This document shows positions 20,131 to 35,359 of a stretch of 38,974 bases of DNA, in pieces. The notes below the pieces were generated by a model. That model ran no database searches. It saw nothing but the letters and a program-made list of their open reading frames with translations, and had not been told where the DNA came from. The first letter of the stretch is position 1. Every line of letters starts with the position of its first letter. The translations under genes were made by a program, and so were the position numbers. Source of the stretch: Leptospira tipperaryensis (GTDB lineage Bacteria > Spirochaetota > Leptospiria > Leptospirales > Leptospiraceae); assembly GCF_001729245.1 (NCBI RefSeq), contig NZ_CP015218.1, positions 447,501 through 486,474 on the forward strand, read 5' to 3'.

Positions 20131-20544
20131 TTAAAAAACCTTTTTGAGGGTTTGTTTGATTTTTTCCGCGTCGTCCACGGCTCCATTCGAAAGGGAACCG
20201 GCCCTCGCCATCAAGTTGACGGCGCCGTCCATTCTCGCTTTGAGTTCTTCGATCTTCTGAAGTTGTTCATTCAAAAATGCGATCTTAGAATCCAGTTCCA
20301 TTTCTCTTCTCTCTAACAAGAGTTTGAAATTGTCCAATTCTTGAATTTTCTTCCGAGTTTTTTTAGCCTCGGTATCTACGTCTTTTCTGTAATATTTCTC
20401 TAATTCTTTTTCGGCTTGAAGATGACGATCTCTCTCGGCCTTGAATTCTTTTTTCATCAACTTCAAAGCCTGGCGATACGCCTTATTGAAGATTCTTTGC
20501 TTTTGACGTCTTCTGAGACGAACCAGTTTGCTGATCCAATTCAT
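20131..20544 (-). CDS. Hypothetical basic coiled-coil protein
   Basis: Unrecognised 137-aa protein. The N-terminal third is strongly basic (LVRLRRRQKQRIFNKAYRQA), then a long Glu/Lys/Leu-rich heptad region (about 35-110) predicts a coiled coil, and it ends with a short basic tail. No signal peptide or membrane helix. AGGA lies seven bases before the ATG at 20544. It is the first gene of a pair with the pterin dehydratase, six bases apart. The role is unknown; the basic start and coiled coil would suit a nucleic-acid or scaffold protein, but this is not shown. Confidence 0.75.
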   Translation of the reverse strand: MNWISKLVRLRRRQKQRIFNKAYRQALKLMKKEFKAERDRHLQAEKELEKYYRKDVDTEAKKTRKKIQELDNFKLLLERREMELDSKIAFLNEQLQKIEELKARMDGAVNLMARAGSLSNGAVDDAEKIKQTLKKVF

Positions 20545-20821
20545 ACTTATGTCCTGATATTTAATGATTCTTACTGCAAAAAATTTTCACATGAGAATGT
20601 CAGGACTCTTATCGGCATCGGCTTTGTTACTCTTGGGCCGAAAATTTCCAACATTCTATCTTTTCATTCAGAGGAACCGGAAAATCAGATCTCCGGAGTT
20701 AGATTCTTCCATCCTTTTCATTAGACCCTAAAATTCGAGAGAAAAACCTCCCCCAAAAAGGACGAAAGTAGTTGATTCTACAGAGATAAAACTTAGAAAA
20801 AGAATCCGGGAGGAATCATCC

Positions 20822-21100
20822 ATGACATCCAGAGCGGAAGATTTCAATGAAGAAGTAGAATCACTCAAAGACAAAGCAAAACGGATCACCGGAAAGGCGC
20901 GCGAAGAATATTTAGAACACGTCTCGGATCTGAAAGAAAAAATCAAACAGATCTCCGGCGACACCTCCGAAAAGGCGAAACAAATTATTGACGAAACCGG
21001 AACTTATATCAAAGAAAATCCTCAAAAAGCGACTCTCATCGGGCTCGGCGTAGGACTTGGAATCGGACTTCTCGTCGGGATGATGATTCGCAGAAAATAA
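20822..21100 (+). CDS. DUF883 (YqjD/ElaB-like) membrane-anchored stress protein
   Basis: A 92-aa protein with an amphipathic charged N-terminal region and a C-terminal membrane anchor [20 protein letters not shown]. This is the YqjD/ElaB/YgaM architecture; E. coli YqjD is an inner-membrane ribosome-associated protein of stationary phase. A strong GGGAGGA ribosome site precedes the ATG. It heads a three-gene set (gap 14 bases, then a 4-base overlap) whose second member is YqjE-like, as in the E. coli yqjD-yqjE order. Function in Leptospira is inferred from the family. Confidence 0.85.
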   Translation: MTSRAEDFNEEVESLKDKAKRITGKAREEYLEHVSDLKEKIKQISGDTSEKAKQIIDETGTYIKENPQKATLIGLGVGLGIGLLVGMMIRRK

Positions 21101-21113
21101 CGAACCGGTAAAA

Positions 21114-21491
<378 letters not shown>

Positions 21492-21495
<4 letters not shown>

Positions 21496-21749
21496 TGAAA
21501 GAATTTCCAGATCTCAACCCTTTTGACGGAAGCGACCGATTTCTTGGAAAAGATCCATCGGATATGAGCATGGAAGAGTTAAAGTTATACCTTCATATCC
21601 AAAAACTCAGAGTCCGTCTGGAGTTTGAAAAATTTCAATCTTCGATCAACTACACAGGGATGATCGTAGAAGCTTTGGAAAAACTCGGAATGGGAGAATT
21701 CTTACAATCTTTCCTTAAGGTTCCGGATAACGTAACTCCCGAAGATTGA
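21492..21749 (+). CDS. Hypothetical small protein of the YqjD/YqjE-like operon
   Basis: An 85-aa soluble acidic protein, not recognised. It is helical in the middle (MSMEELKLYLHIQKLRVRLE) and ends with an acidic tail. The ATG overlaps the stop of the YqjE-like gene, so the three genes appear translationally coupled. In E. coli the third gene of the set (yqjK) also encodes a small protein, but no sequence likeness is evident. Confidence 0.7.
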
Positions 21750-22158
21750 TTTCGTCTAACGCATCCCAAAAAGCGCCTTTTTAGCCTGCTAAAGAAGATC
21801 AGAATTTTTTCTAAGTTCCGACAATCCCCCGTAAAACGGTCGCCCCCACCCTCATCGGGTGGTGGAGGCGGGCCTTGAGGGAAAACCTCGGAAATTTTTC
21901 TCTATCAGAAAAACATACTTTTTGCAAATCCTTTTCCCGTGGTAAAACGTTGGAGTTCCTACAACTTTCAGGCAAAAAATTTACTTGCTCAACTGCACAA
22001 ATTCCAGTCGTGAACTTTTCCGCTCGGAAGCCGAAAACAAAATTTGGATCAATGATTCTCCATTCTCCTTGTTGTTGATTTATTCCGAAACGAATTAGCT
22101 TTTTTAAAAAGCCAACTCGCCTTTTTGGAATTGTAAATTCAATAACACAAAGGAACCC
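21750..22158. other. Gene-free spacer with GC-rich hairpin and palindrome
   Basis: 409 bases between the YqjD-like operon and the DUF1963 gene. It holds a GC-rich hairpin at 21841-21870 (CGCC with GGCG outside, CCACCC with GGGTGG inside, loop TCATC) and the palindrome GTTGGAGTTCCTACAAC at 21949-21965. No gene is supported on either strand. Confidence 0.55.
21949..21965. repeat. Short palindromic repeat GTTGGAGTTCCTACAAC
   Basis: Member of the GTAGGAGTTCCTAC family, with arms extended by GT/AC outside the core. Confidence 0.65.
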
Positions 22159-23046
22159 ATGCTCAGTCCGATCCAAATCGCAAAAAAACTCGTTTTAGAA
22201 TATTCTTATCCGAAAGGATTGTTAGACCAGATTCCCGCAGAAGGAACGTATTACAACGGATCTTCTTCCGTTTATTTAGAAGAGGATGAAACGGTAACTC
22301 CTGAAATTCTTTCCAAAGCTCTGAGCTACTTTATCGAAATCGACGAAAAGGAAGTTTCCGAAGAGGAAATTCCTCTGGGTTCTTCTAAAATGAAAGGACT
22401 TCCTCATCTTCCGGACCCCGGCTTTTGGCCGAAGGCCACCTATTTTTTCGCACAACTCAATGTTGCAGAATTCAAAAAATATGATATTGAAAACCTTTTT
22501 CCCGATCAGGGAATTCTTTACGTTTTTGATAACATCGAAGGAGAATTCACTCTAAAATTTTATGAAGGACCGATTTCAAATCTAAAAATCACGGATTATC
22601 CGGACGCAAAAACTCTTCCCGAAGCGAAATACTATCTGGAAGAATATCGCGATGTCGCTTATCAATTGAGTTTTAAACCGAATTACATTTTCTACGTCGC
22701 CGGCGACGCCTACGATTACAGGACGATCGCAAAGTTGATCCCGCAAGATCTCTCCGATCAGCTTAGGAAAATTTTTAAAGCGGAACTTGCGACTTGGAGC
22801 CCGAGCTTGCGGATCTTTGGAAGACCTCTCTTCTGGCAAGGGGAAGATGAAGAAGGATTCGACTATGATGATGACGAAGGCGAGGAGGAGGAAACTGAGG
22901 AAGTTGAAAATCTCACAGAGGAAGAGAATGACATTCTGATCTTTCATTCCGAAATCGGAGAAGGACATTTTCACATCCGAATCGATCGAAAAAATCTAAA
23001 AGACAAAAAGTTCGACGCCGCGTATTCTACTTATTCCGGAACTTGA
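22159..23046 (+). CDS. DUF1963 / YwqG-like protein
   Basis: A 295-aa protein with the DUF1963 (YwqG) pattern: GSSKMKGLPHLPDPGFWPK, YFFAQLNVAEF, LFPDQGILYVF, and near the end EIGEGHFHIRIDRKNLKDKK. These resemble the conserved blocks of YwqG, a family of unknown function. A Glu/Asp-rich insert at about 232-252 (EDEEGFDYDDDEGEEEETEE) is a low-complexity acidic loop. AAGGAA sits just before the ATG. A strong terminator follows the stop. It looks soluble and cytosolic. Confidence 0.82.
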   Translation: MLSPIQIAKKLVLEYSYPKGLLDQIPAEGTYYNGSSSVYLEEDETVTPEILSKALSYFIEIDEKEVSEEEIPLGSSKMKGLPHLPDPGFWPKATYFFAQLNVAEFKKYDIENLFPDQGILYVFDNIEGEFTLKFYEGPISNLKITDYPDAKTLPEAKYYLEEYRDVAYQLSFKPNYIFYVAGDAYDYRTIAKLIPQDLSDQLRKIFKAELATWSPSLRIFGRPLFWQGEDEEGFDYDDDEGEEEETEEVENLTEEENDILIFHSEIGEGHFHIRIDRKNLKDKKFDAAYSTYSGT

Positions 23047-23055
23047 AAATAAGAC

Positions 23056-23101
23056 AATCTTTTGCCCGGAGCTTTTTTAGTCCGGGTAAAAGATTTTTTT
23101 T
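23056..23101 (+). terminator. Strong Rho-independent terminator
   Basis: Arms 23056-23070 and 23081-23095 pair over 15 positions with one G.T wobble around a 10-base loop, followed by a run of T. It terminates the DUF1963 gene and, lying 29 bases past the pyruvate kinase stop, may also serve the opposite strand, where the T-run is weaker. Confidence 0.9.
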
Positions 23102-23129
23102 CTTCGTAAAAATTCTTATCTGGAAACGT

Positions 23130-24618
<1,489 letters not shown>

Positions 24619-24640
24619 CGGGGCTTTGGACAATCGGGAA

Positions 24641-26608
<1,968 letters not shown>

Positions 26609-26620
26609 CGAATGACAGTA

Positions 26621-27670
<1,050 letters not shown>

Positions 27671-27734
27671 ATTTTATTTAAACGGTGAAACCCGCCCTCT
27701 CAACTTATAAAATTCGCCTCTTACGGCTTGTTTA

Positions 27735-29300
27735 TCAAGGTTTTACAGGTTTATCACCCTGTCTTTCAGAAATTTGGACGAATTGTTCTGCATAAATCGA
27801 ACTCATTTTAATCATTCCCGGAAAAGTAAAGTGATGATAATCGCTGAAGTCCTGCATCCGGAGAGAATGTTTCAAATCGCTAAAAACGACTCCGTTTCCG
27901 GAAAGGTTTTTTAAGAATTCGAGATGATCTCTATACCAAGGCGAATCGGCATACCAACCCAAGCTGATCGGATTCTCCGGGTTATTGATGATCCAAAGAG
28001 GAATTTGTTTTTCCCTAAGGAAACCGGTCAGCTTTTTCAAATATTCAAAATGGAGAATGGGGACAAACTTCTCTTCGGCGATTCGGTGTTTGGCGTCGTG
28101 GAGCGCGATCAGATAACCGATTCCGGGCCTCTGAGCATAGTCGTCCAACAGACGGAAATTAAAATATTTAGAATATTCTAAATCGCTCATATCTAAATAT
28201 CTCAGATCTTCCAGACGCTCTTCCCTCGTATATTGCATCCCGTTTCGAGGAATGTCGGCTCCAAACGTCTGCTGAAGACGAACTCCCAGAGAATCATAGT
28301 TCCAGTCCTTGTTTTCTCCTTCCGCATAAAAAGGAACCCAGGTGTTCGAAACTTCCGCCGCGATCGGAAAATTCTCCGATCCGTCCGCAAACGTTCGATC
28401 CGGAAGAATTTTTTTCCAACCGGGATCGGTAAACGTAAACGATTGAACTCCATTCTTATTTTGGAATGTGATTTTCACCGGTCCAGCGCGGAGAATTTCG
28501 GGAACGATCTGAACCAAAAAACCTTCCTTCTTCATCTTTGGAGTCAACACGAATGAGAATTTTTTACCGGTCCAACCGAGGGACGTCACCCTTTCCGGAA
28601 TCTGGACCCCGTTGTAACCGTGATAACTCGTGTTTCTTCCATAACGATGATCGTAGAGAGATCGAAGATTCTTCCAAAAAATATCCTTATATCTGTAAAA
28701 GCCGAAAAGATACGCCGCGAAATATTCGGAAGTTCGCGCAAAACCGAGAACTGAAAAAAATTCCTTCGCGGTTTCAAGAGGAAAGATAAAACGAGATTGA
28801 GGAGCTTCAAAAAAATTCAGCGCATCCAACGTAAGAATCTCGGAAGAAATCGTTTCGTTTTTGCTCGAAGGATCCAGAGAATACGCGCGATGTAATCTCC
28901 AATCGATAAAGTTGATAGGAAAGACTACGAAGTCCGGCTCCAAGTCCGCGATCTTTTTTCTGCAAAGCCAAGCATCGAGAGGAGTCATTCCCGCATAAGA
29001 TAAAAATTCCACTTCGACTTGTTTTCCGGTTCGTTTAAAAATTTCATTCTGAAACGACTCTCGATCCAAAGAATAGTGCGCGATACTCGAACCTATGATC
29101 AGAACCCGGGGATGACGTTTCGGTTTGTCAACTAGAGAATGGTATTCGTAGAGGAAGTTATAAAAGTGATTGGAACTCCAAGGAGACTCGTTCGGAACCT
29201 TCCAGATCAAAACACGGAAAAAAAGAAAATCTAAAACGAATAAGAACAAAAGTCCGGTTCCCAATAGAACCCAATGTTTCTTTCCAGCCGAGTAACTCAT
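27735..29300 (-). CDS. DUF1574 SGNH-hydrolase-like membrane-anchored protein
   Basis: A 521-aa protein with one N-terminal membrane helix ([20 protein letters not shown]) and a large outer domain. [16 protein letters not shown] resembles SGNH block I (catalytic Ser about 71-72), and near the C-terminus [13 protein letters not shown] supplies the Asp-His of block V. The family DUF1574 is common in Leptospira and resembles AlgJ/AlgX-type O-acetyl transferases. The ATG at 29300 is preferred to an in-frame TTG eight codons upstream. An MBOAT gene 1.6 kb away is a likely partner. A 64-base gap separates it from asd. Confidence 0.82.
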   Translation of the reverse strand: MSYSAGKKHWVLLGTGLLFLFVLDFLFFRVLIWKVPNESPWSSNHFYNFLYEYHSLVDKPKRHPRVLIIGSSIAHYSLDRESFQNEIFKRTGKQVEVEFLSYAGMTPLDAWLCRKKIADLEPDFVVFPINFIDWRLHRAYSLDPSSKNETISSEILTLDALNFFEAPQSRFIFPLETAKEFFSVLGFARTSEYFAAYLFGFYRYKDIFWKNLRSLYDHRYGRNTSYHGYNGVQIPERVTSLGWTGKKFSFVLTPKMKKEGFLVQIVPEILRAGPVKITFQNKNGVQSFTFTDPGWKKILPDRTFADGSENFPIAAEVSNTWVPFYAEGENKDWNYDSLGVRLQQTFGADIPRNGMQYTREERLEDLRYLDMSDLEYSKYFNFRLLDDYAQRPGIGYLIALHDAKHRIAEEKFVPILHFEYLKKLTGFLREKQIPLWIINNPENPISLGWYADSPWYRDHLEFLKNLSGNGVVFSDLKHSLRMQDFSDYHHFTFPGMIKMSSIYAEQFVQISERQGDKPVKP

Positions 29301-29397
29301 CTTAGGAAGAATGGTTTGATACAAGCCCTCGCTTGTCCAGGATTACTTCTTTTTTTAGCTTTACCCGATGGAGAATCTATAAATCCTTTCGGAGAGA

Positions 29398-30939
29398 ATG
29401 TTGAAGTATGGACTCACCCTAATCTTATTTTTTGTTTCTCTCTTTGTTTCTCTGGCTTTAAGTCCAGAAGGAATCTACCAAAACTCGGATATTCTTTATT
29501 TGCCGGCTCTTGCCTTGGATCTGTTTCGAGACGGGGGCAATTTTCTATCTTGGTCCTTCACTCCTTCTCCGTATTTTTTTCCGGACTTTCCTATCGTATC
29601 CGTTCTCTTTCTGATCTTCGCAAACGCACAAAAGGCTCTACTTGTGTTCGCATTTTTACAAACGATTTTGTTTACCGTTTTGATGGAACGTTTTTGGATC
29701 TTTCAGAGAGAAGAAAAAAAACGAAATCAACTTTCTAAAAGAGATTCCAGAAGAATCAAATCTTGGATCCTTCTCTTTGTCTCGTTTCTGCTCCTCGCGG
29801 CTCCGAACTTTCCGACGCTCTATATTCTTTTTCTTCCATCGATTCACGCGAGTGCGTTTCTCGTGACTCTCTATGCTTGGCCCCTTCTTCATACTCAGTT
29901 AGAAAAACGACAAAAAGTAATTTTGTTTGTGTGGATCGTATTGACCGTCGCTTCCGATCGTATCCTCGCCGTGGAGCTCGTGTTTCCAGGAATTTTGGCC
30001 GGATTCCTCTTTTCCTCTCGAAAAGACTCCGATTTCAGCTGGAAACGATTCTTTCCGGAAAGTTCTAAAATTCTTCTTTTCGCGGGGATCGCGGGTTTGA
30101 TTCTTCACGCGATTTTAAAATCGTTTTTATACATTGAAAAACCCGGAAAGATTCCTGCGTTAGTCGCCTTTGCCCAAGCGCAAAAAGACGGAGTTCGTTT
30201 TTTTACCGAGGCTCAAACCTGGATCGAATCCGGATTTAAAGAAAACTTCCCCGTTCCCGCCGTATTATTCATTCTTCTTTTGATCGCTCTTATTTTCGGT
30301 CTCGCGAGAATTCGCAAAAACAAAACAACGGCTTTTCTGTTTTTCTTTTTTGCGATTCTTACAGTGGCCCCGATCGCAAGCGGATCCTATGTAGACCAAT
30401 ACAGTCTACGTTATGCGGCACCGGCCTTGATTCTTGCGCCGTTCTTTCTGATCTCGATCGCCGGTTTCCCGAAAAGAAATCTCACACTCGGAATTTTTCT
30501 TTTATTTCTTTTACTTTGGAAAATCGGCGAAAAATCCCCCGAAGGGTTCGAAAACAGGCTGATTCGACTCGCCCAGTGGGTACCACAGGAAACGGTCTGT
30601 TTGGACGAAATCGCAAAAAAAGAGCCGATCACACTCGCCGTTGCCGATTTTTGGACGGCGAAAAAGATTCTCGTCTTCTCAGAGAAAAAAATTCACGCCC
30701 TTCACGTCACCTACGGAACATTAGAAGGATCTCATACGATTTCCAATCGGGATTGGTATCTTAAAAATAATTCCGGAACCTTCGCCGTTTTTACAAAAGG
30801 GTTGGGGGAAGATCGGGTTTTGGAAGTGTACGGAGTTCCGTCCACAAAAGAGGCTTGCGGCGAAACTTCGGTCTTTCTCTACAAGGATTCAACAAAAATC
30901 CAAGAAGCCCTCAAACGACCGTTTCAGAAAACAAAGTAG
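29398..30939 (+). CDS. Hypothetical polytopic membrane protein
   Basis: A 513-aa protein with roughly ten hydrophobic segments (for example [47 protein letters not shown] and [16 protein letters not shown]) and a soluble C-terminal part from about residue 375. No catalytic motif is recognised. The general architecture (membrane core, first-loop acidic residue, C-terminal soluble domain) is like polyprenyl-sugar glycosyltransferases, but this is a weak likeness. GGAGAGA precedes the ATG. Its end overlaps the convergent MBOAT gene by 16 bases. Location between two putative acylation proteins suggests an envelope role. Confidence 0.75.
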   Translation: MLKYGLTLILFFVSLFVSLALSPEGIYQNSDILYLPALALDLFRDGGNFLSWSFTPSPYFFPDFPIVSVLFLIFANAQKALLVFAFLQTILFTVLMERFWIFQREEKKRNQLSKRDSRRIKSWILLFVSFLLLAAPNFPTLYILFLPSIHASAFLVTLYAWPLLHTQLEKRQKVILFVWIVLTVASDRILAVELVFPGILAGFLFSSRKDSDFSWKRFFPESSKILLFAGIAGLILHAILKSFLYIEKPGKIPALVAFAQAQKDGVRFFTEAQTWIESGFKENFPVPAVLFILLLIALIFGLARIRKNKTTAFLFFFFAILTVAPIASGSYVDQYSLRYAAPALILAPFFLISIAGFPKRNLTLGIFLLFLLLWKIGEKSPEGFENRLIRLAQWVPQETVCLDEIAKKEPITLAVADFWTAKKILVFSEKKIHALHVTYGTLEGSHTISNRDWYLKNNSGTFAVFTKGLGEDRVLEVYGVPSTKEACGETSVFLYKDSTKIQEALKRPFQKTK

Positions 30940-32372
30940 AGAAAAGGTTTTGTCTCAACCGTAAGAACGACACCGACGATAAAACCGATTGCGCTCAAAA
31001 AGGCAAAGAGCGACCAATGAAGATTCTCGCGAAATCGGGAAAACGATCCGGAAGATTCTTCTTTTTTCCCGATCCAGGTAGCAAAGGCCAAAACTAAGAA
31101 TACGGTTAAGAATTGAGACTGCATCGTGTATGTGGGTTCGATTCCTTCCGAGAAGCTAAACAGTTTTTTTAAGATTCCCAGAGCGGTCTCGAGACTTCGA
31201 GATCGAAAAAAAATCCAGATCAGGCAAACGGTAAGAATTACAAAAATCTGATACACAAAGTTAAATGCCTTTCTGACGGCAGAAGTCTCCGACCAGGAAA
31301 AACGAAAACGATCCCGAACAAACCGTTCCAAAACCAAAAACGCACCGTGTAAAAATCCCCAGATCACAAAGTTCCAACTCGGCCCGTGCCAGAGCCCGCC
31401 GAGAATCATCGTGATCCAAAGATTGCGATACGTAAACAAACCGCCGATTCGATTTCCTCCGAGAGGAATGTAGAGATATTCCCGCAGCCAACCCGAAAGA
31501 GAAATATGCCAACGTCTCCAGAAATCGGAAAAGCTCGTCGCGGTATAAGGAAGTCGAAAGTTATCCGGCAAACGAACTCCCAAAAGAAGAGCCGAACCGA
31601 TCGCGATGTCCGAATAACCTGAAAAATCGCAATAGATCTGAGCGGAATAGGAAAGAACTCCCATCCAGGCAAAAAGACTCGAGACGTTATCCGGATATTG
31701 ATAAGCGAAATCCGAAATCACAGAAATCCGATCCGCTATCACTGCCTTTTTTACAAAGCCTACGAGGATCAGCCAGATTCCTTCTCGAAGCGGAATATTC
31801 TCCCAGCTAAAAAGAGAACGTAATGCAGGCAAAAGAATTCGCGCGGAAACGATCGGACCCGCCACCAACTGCGGAAAGAAGGAAAGAAATAGCGCGTAGT
31901 GAAGAAAATTTTTCTCCGAAGGAATCTCTTTTCGATAAACGTCGATCGAGTAACTCAACGATTGAAACGTATAAAAAGAAATCCCCACCGGTAAAACGAC
32001 TCGCAACGTCGGTTCCGATAATTCCCAACCCAAAGAGGAAAAAAGAATTCGAAACGAATCCGTAAAAAAGTGAAAGTATTTAAAAAAACCAAGAACCGAT
32101 AGATTCCCAAAAAGAGACAAACCAAGAAGAATCTTTCGATTTCGAAGATTCTCCTGCGACCCCAGAGCGCGTCCCGCGGAATAATCAAGAACCGTCGTAA
32201 AAAGAATCAGAGCTCCAAAGCGATAATCCCAAGAAAGATAAAAGAGATAACTTACAAAGAGCAAAAAATAGAGAACGAAGGAATTTCGTTTTGGATAAAT
32301 CGCCGCGAGAATCCATCGGACACACCAAACGATTGCAAAAAAAAGAAAGTACTGTGGAGTCGTAAAATTCAT
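30924..32372 (-). CDS. MBOAT-family O-acyltransferase (AlgI-like)
   Basis: A 482-aa polytopic membrane protein that probably passes acyl groups across the inner membrane for O-acylation of a cell-surface glycan. AlgI-type marks are [68 protein letters not shown] (His289), YIPLGGNR and [15 protein letters not shown] with the presumed catalytic His329. The ATG lies only 13 bases from the start of the divergent phosphatase gene. With the DUF1574 protein it forms an AlgI/AlgJ-like pair, though here the genes are not in one operon. Confidence 0.92.
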   Translation of the reverse strand: MNFTTPQYFLFFAIVWCVRWILAAIYPKRNSFVLYFLLFVSYLFYLSWDYRFGALILFTTVLDYSAGRALGSQENLRNRKILLGLSLFGNLSVLGFFKYFHFFTDSFRILFSSLGWELSEPTLRVVLPVGISFYTFQSLSYSIDVYRKEIPSEKNFLHYALFLSFFPQLVAGPIVSARILLPALRSLFSWENIPLREGIWLILVGFVKKAVIADRISVISDFAYQYPDNVSSLFAWMGVLSYSAQIYCDFSGYSDIAIGSALLLGVRLPDNFRLPYTATSFSDFWRRWHISLSGWLREYLYIPLGGNRIGGLFTYRNLWITMILGGLWHGPSWNFVIWGFLHGAFLVLERFVRDRFRFSWSETSAVRKAFNFVYQIFVILTVCLIWIFFRSRSLETALGILKKLFSFSEGIEPTYTMQSQFLTVFLVLAFATWIGKKEESSGSFSRFRENLHWSLFAFLSAIGFIVGVVLTVETKPFLYFVF

Positions 32373-32385
32373 TGAAAGAGATTGT

Positions 32386-33984
32386 GTGTCCGGATCCAGG
32401 ATTCCGAGAAAACCGAAATCCTCCAGTCGTTTTTCAATTCAGCGCGGGTTCCAGGGAGAAAAGAATCTGAAAGATTTATCAAACGAAATCATCCATTCGA
32501 TTCAAAAAGCCGTTTCTAAAATTCCGGAATCGATGTCCGAAGACCTCGAATTCGAAGTGGAGATGTTTTTATCCAAGATAAAACTCTTAGAATGGAAAGA
32601 ATCCAATCCGCAAGCGGAAGTGGATCGTCTTGAAATCAGACAAAATCTCTTTCTGATCCTAAGAGAAGACATGGTGTATTCTCTTCAAAAAATTCTTTCC
32701 GGAACCGAATTTGTAAACGAATCCTTTCCCGATCTCAGCCTCATTCAGAGGGAAATTCTCGCGATTCTTAAAGAATTGGGCAATTACCATCATCCACATT
32801 CGGGTCGAGATTATTCCCGCATTTCGCTCTTGGAATCTTGGTTTCAAGGTCTTTCTAAAACCTGGAACTTCAATCTGCAGAGGGTCGTTGACACCTTTCA
32901 AATCTATCGATGGAAACTGTATTCTTTCGCTCAGGAACGCCCGATCACGTACCAAAATCCGGAACAAGTCATTCAAAGAATTTTATCTCCCGAAAGTTCG
33001 GGCCTAAATTTCGCTCAGATTTACGATGCCGAAGTCCTTTTACGGAAGAATTTTCAGTTTTTCCTTTTGAGAAAGATCGGCGCCGAAAACAGGCTCCAAT
33101 ATCTGATTTCGGCCGAAATTCTCGGGATAGAATCCGATTCTCTGATTCAAACCCTCCATACAGTCATTTCCAATCGATTAGAAGAACTGCTCAATACGCG
33201 GCAGTTAGAACACGAGCACATCCTCAAGGAAAAACTCGACTTAGAGAAAGAATTCCGACAAGCCGAGAAAATTCAGAAAAAATCCCTGCACGCAGACCTT
33301 CCGGGTCCGGAAGAAAAGATAAAAATCGAAATCCTCTACAAACCCGTTTTGCCGGTAGGTGGAGATTTTTATACCGTCCGCCGAATTTCCGGCACCGAAT
33401 ACGGAATTTTTATCGCGGACATTTCCGGGCACGGAATCGGGGCAGCGCTCTTTTTCAACACCCTCAAATCCAGTTTTGAAAAGAATCGTTCCTATTGGGA
33501 AAGACCAGGAAAGCTCCTGAAGAAGATCAATGATGAGGTTTGCGGTAAATTAAACGATAATTTCATCACCGGAATCTATCTTTACCTCAATGTGAAGAAG
33601 AAAATATTAAAATACGCCAATGCTGGGCATAATAAAGGGATTATTTTTAATCATAATGAATTGCGTAATAAACTCCGTTTCCTCACGCCCGGAGGAAAGA
33701 TTCTCGGGATTTTTCCAAAGATGGACTACAAGGAAAGGGAGTTTAAGCTTAAAGATGGTGATAGAATCGCTATTTTTACAGACGGAATCCCCGAAACCCA
33801 CAATCCGGCGCAGTTGATGCTTGGGGACCGTGAATTCTATCGATGGTTAATCGCAAAGAAGACCGAGCCAAAAGAAAACGCCTCCGCAGCCGTCATACAA
33901 AGAATCGAAAGAGATTTAAACTTATTCCGCGGAGATCCAAAGGCAGAGGACGATATTTGCTTAATTTTAATCGATATACAGTAG
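32386..33984 (+). CDS. SpoIIE/RsbU-type PP2C serine phosphatase
   Basis: A 532-aa protein, predicted to dephosphorylate STAS-domain anti-sigma antagonists. The C-terminal PP2C-like SpoIIE domain (about 300-532) shows [38 protein letters not shown] and EDDICLILI, which carry the metal-binding acidic residues. The N-terminal ~290 residues are helical with no known sensor domain and no membrane segment. The start is a GTG at 32386 preceded by GAAAGAG. Because the divergent MBOAT gene begins 13 bases away, each promoter must lie inside the other coding region or nearby. The partner sigma or kinase genes are not adjacent. Confidence 0.9.
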   Translation: MSGSRIPRKPKSSSRFSIQRGFQGEKNLKDLSNEIIHSIQKAVSKIPESMSEDLEFEVEMFLSKIKLLEWKESNPQAEVDRLEIRQNLFLILREDMVYSLQKILSGTEFVNESFPDLSLIQREILAILKELGNYHHPHSGRDYSRISLLESWFQGLSKTWNFNLQRVVDTFQIYRWKLYSFAQERPITYQNPEQVIQRILSPESSGLNFAQIYDAEVLLRKNFQFFLLRKIGAENRLQYLISAEILGIESDSLIQTLHTVISNRLEELLNTRQLEHEHILKEKLDLEKEFRQAEKIQKKSLHADLPGPEEKIKIEILYKPVLPVGGDFYTVRRISGTEYGIFIADISGHGIGAALFFNTLKSSFEKNRSYWERPGKLLKKINDEVCGKLNDNFITGIYLYLNVKKKILKYANAGHNKGIIFNHNELRNKLRFLTPGGKILGIFPKMDYKEREFKLKDGDRIAIFTDGIPETHNPAQLMLGDREFYRWLIAKKTEPKENASAAVIQRIERDLNLFRGDPKAEDDICLILIDIQ

Positions 33985-34038
33985 ATAAGGATTATTTTTA
34001 ATCTATTAATAAGAATCAGTATTCATCCTTATTTACTG
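33979..34038. repeat. Inverted repeat between convergent genes
   Basis: CAGTAGATAAGGAT (33979-33992) and ATCCTTATTTACTG (34025-34038) pair over 14 positions with one G.T wobble around a 32-base A/T-rich loop. The left arm includes the phosphatase stop codon and the right arm abuts the zinc-ribbon stop. Possibly a bidirectional terminator or mRNA end structure. Confidence 0.55.
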
Positions 34039-34254
34039 CTAAACAGTCCACTTATTTTTTACGCCACAGTTTGGGCAAATCGCTGTAATCTCCGCTTTTA
34101 CCCGCTTTCCTTTTGGGGTCTCGATCTTCCCGATCGCCACAAACTCAAAATCTACCCCTTCTGCGACATAATGCCCCGCGCCGTATTTTGCAGATCCTTC
34201 AATCATATACGAGCAGGCGTGGCAACGAACTCTTAATTTAATTACTTCAGCCAT
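34039..34254 (-). CDS. Small zinc-ribbon protein
   Basis: A 71-aa protein with two Cys pairs, VRCHACSYMIEG near the start and ICPNCGVKNKW near the end, consistent with one four-Cys zinc site. Between them lies a beta-rich segment with a Lys/Glu-rich stretch (IGKIETPKGKRVKAE). The ATG at 34254 (MAEVIKLRV) is chosen; in-frame codons reach 34320 but look unlike protein. The ribosome site is weak. The 3' end abuts the inverted repeat. Similar small ribbons are often of unknown function. Confidence 0.75.
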   Translation of the reverse strand: MAEVIKLRVRCHACSYMIEGSAKYGAGHYVAEGVDFEFVAIGKIETPKGKRVKAEITAICPNCGVKNKWTV

Positions 34255-34784
34255 TGGATTGCTTCTATTCTCGAGAAACGGGACCTCTTCGTAAAACACT
34301 TTTCCCTGACATCGTTGCATTGGCAGGAATTCTTCCTACACATGACAAATTGGCACCTTTTAAGTTGATATTCTACGCCAACTTAAACCCAGGGCTCGCG
34401 CAGTCTTGCAGGAGATCAAAAATCCCAAGTAGCCAAATGCCGTCGCTCACGACCTCATTTGTGCCCAGATATCGCCTATAGAACTGCTCCGAGTTTATTT
34501 TTTTAGCCGAAAGGCCATTTGCGCAAAGACAGGCCGTCAAATCTTCTCCAAACAAAGGATTCGTTTTTATGGGCAGAATAGCCAGTCTTCGCGAAACCTG
34601 CTCATCCTATACGCCTCCCTGCCTTCAGAAAAATCTCAACGCCACTGACCGAAAATAAGCAGTTACTTTAATGGGACAGAATCTATCCGAGCCCGTTTCT
34701 TAGAGAATTCGCGGCTTATCAAAATGCCCGGATCAAAGAATCAAGTTCAGGCCCTAACCTCTCGCAAGCGCCCAAAATTCAGCA

Positions 34785-34800
34785 TGTCGGATGTCCGGCA
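34785..34800. repeat. Palindromic site TGTCGGATGTCCGGCA
   Basis: Agrees with TGTCGGACGTCCGACA at 38836-38851 at 14 of 16 positions. It is a second kind of palindrome, distinct from the GTAGGAGTTCCTAC family. Confidence 0.5.
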
Positions 34801-34868
34801 TTTCTATATTTGCCCAAATACGGCAACACCGGAGGTCAATTCGGCAGCCTGGTCGATATTTGGACTAA

Positions 34869-34890
34869 AAATGCCGCGCGGACGGCATTT
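34869..34890 (-). terminator. Terminator hairpin for the Lys-rich protein gene
   Basis: AAATGCCG and CGGCATTT are perfect 8-base arms around CGCGGA. On the minus strand the stem is followed by TTTTAG, 42 bases after the stop at 34932, consistent with Rho-independent termination. Confidence 0.65.
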
Positions 34891-34908
34891 AGAAATTGGT
34901 TTTTCCGC

Positions 34909-34931
34909 CCTGTGCGCAGCACAGGAGGTTT
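34909..34931 (+). terminator. Terminator-like hairpin with T-run, no matching gene
   Basis: CCTGTGC and GCACAGG form a perfect 7-base stem with a GCA loop, followed by AGG and TTTTT. Its orientation fits plus-strand transcription, but no plus-strand gene ends here; it may end an unannotated RNA. Confidence 0.45.
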
Positions 34932-35312
<381 letters not shown>

Positions 35313-35359
35313 AGACAAAGATTTTCAACCTCGGGCTGAAAAACAAACAAATTTAGATT

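Larger units (their letters stand above)
34255..34931. other. Gene-poor region with several hairpins
   Basis: 677 bases with no convincing gene. Short ORFs exist on both strands but none has a ribosome site and recognisable product. It contains the palindrome-like site at 34785-34800, a terminator-like hairpin at 34869-34890 and another at 34909-34931. Base composition in 34720-34900 looks more GC-rich than neighbouring spacers. It may hold an ncRNA or a degraded repeat; nothing decides this. Confidence 0.5.

Noticed and set aside
34373..34555. Minus-strand ORF in the gene-poor region
   Set aside because: Sixty codons, no ribosome site, no recognisable domain; composition does not separate it from chance.
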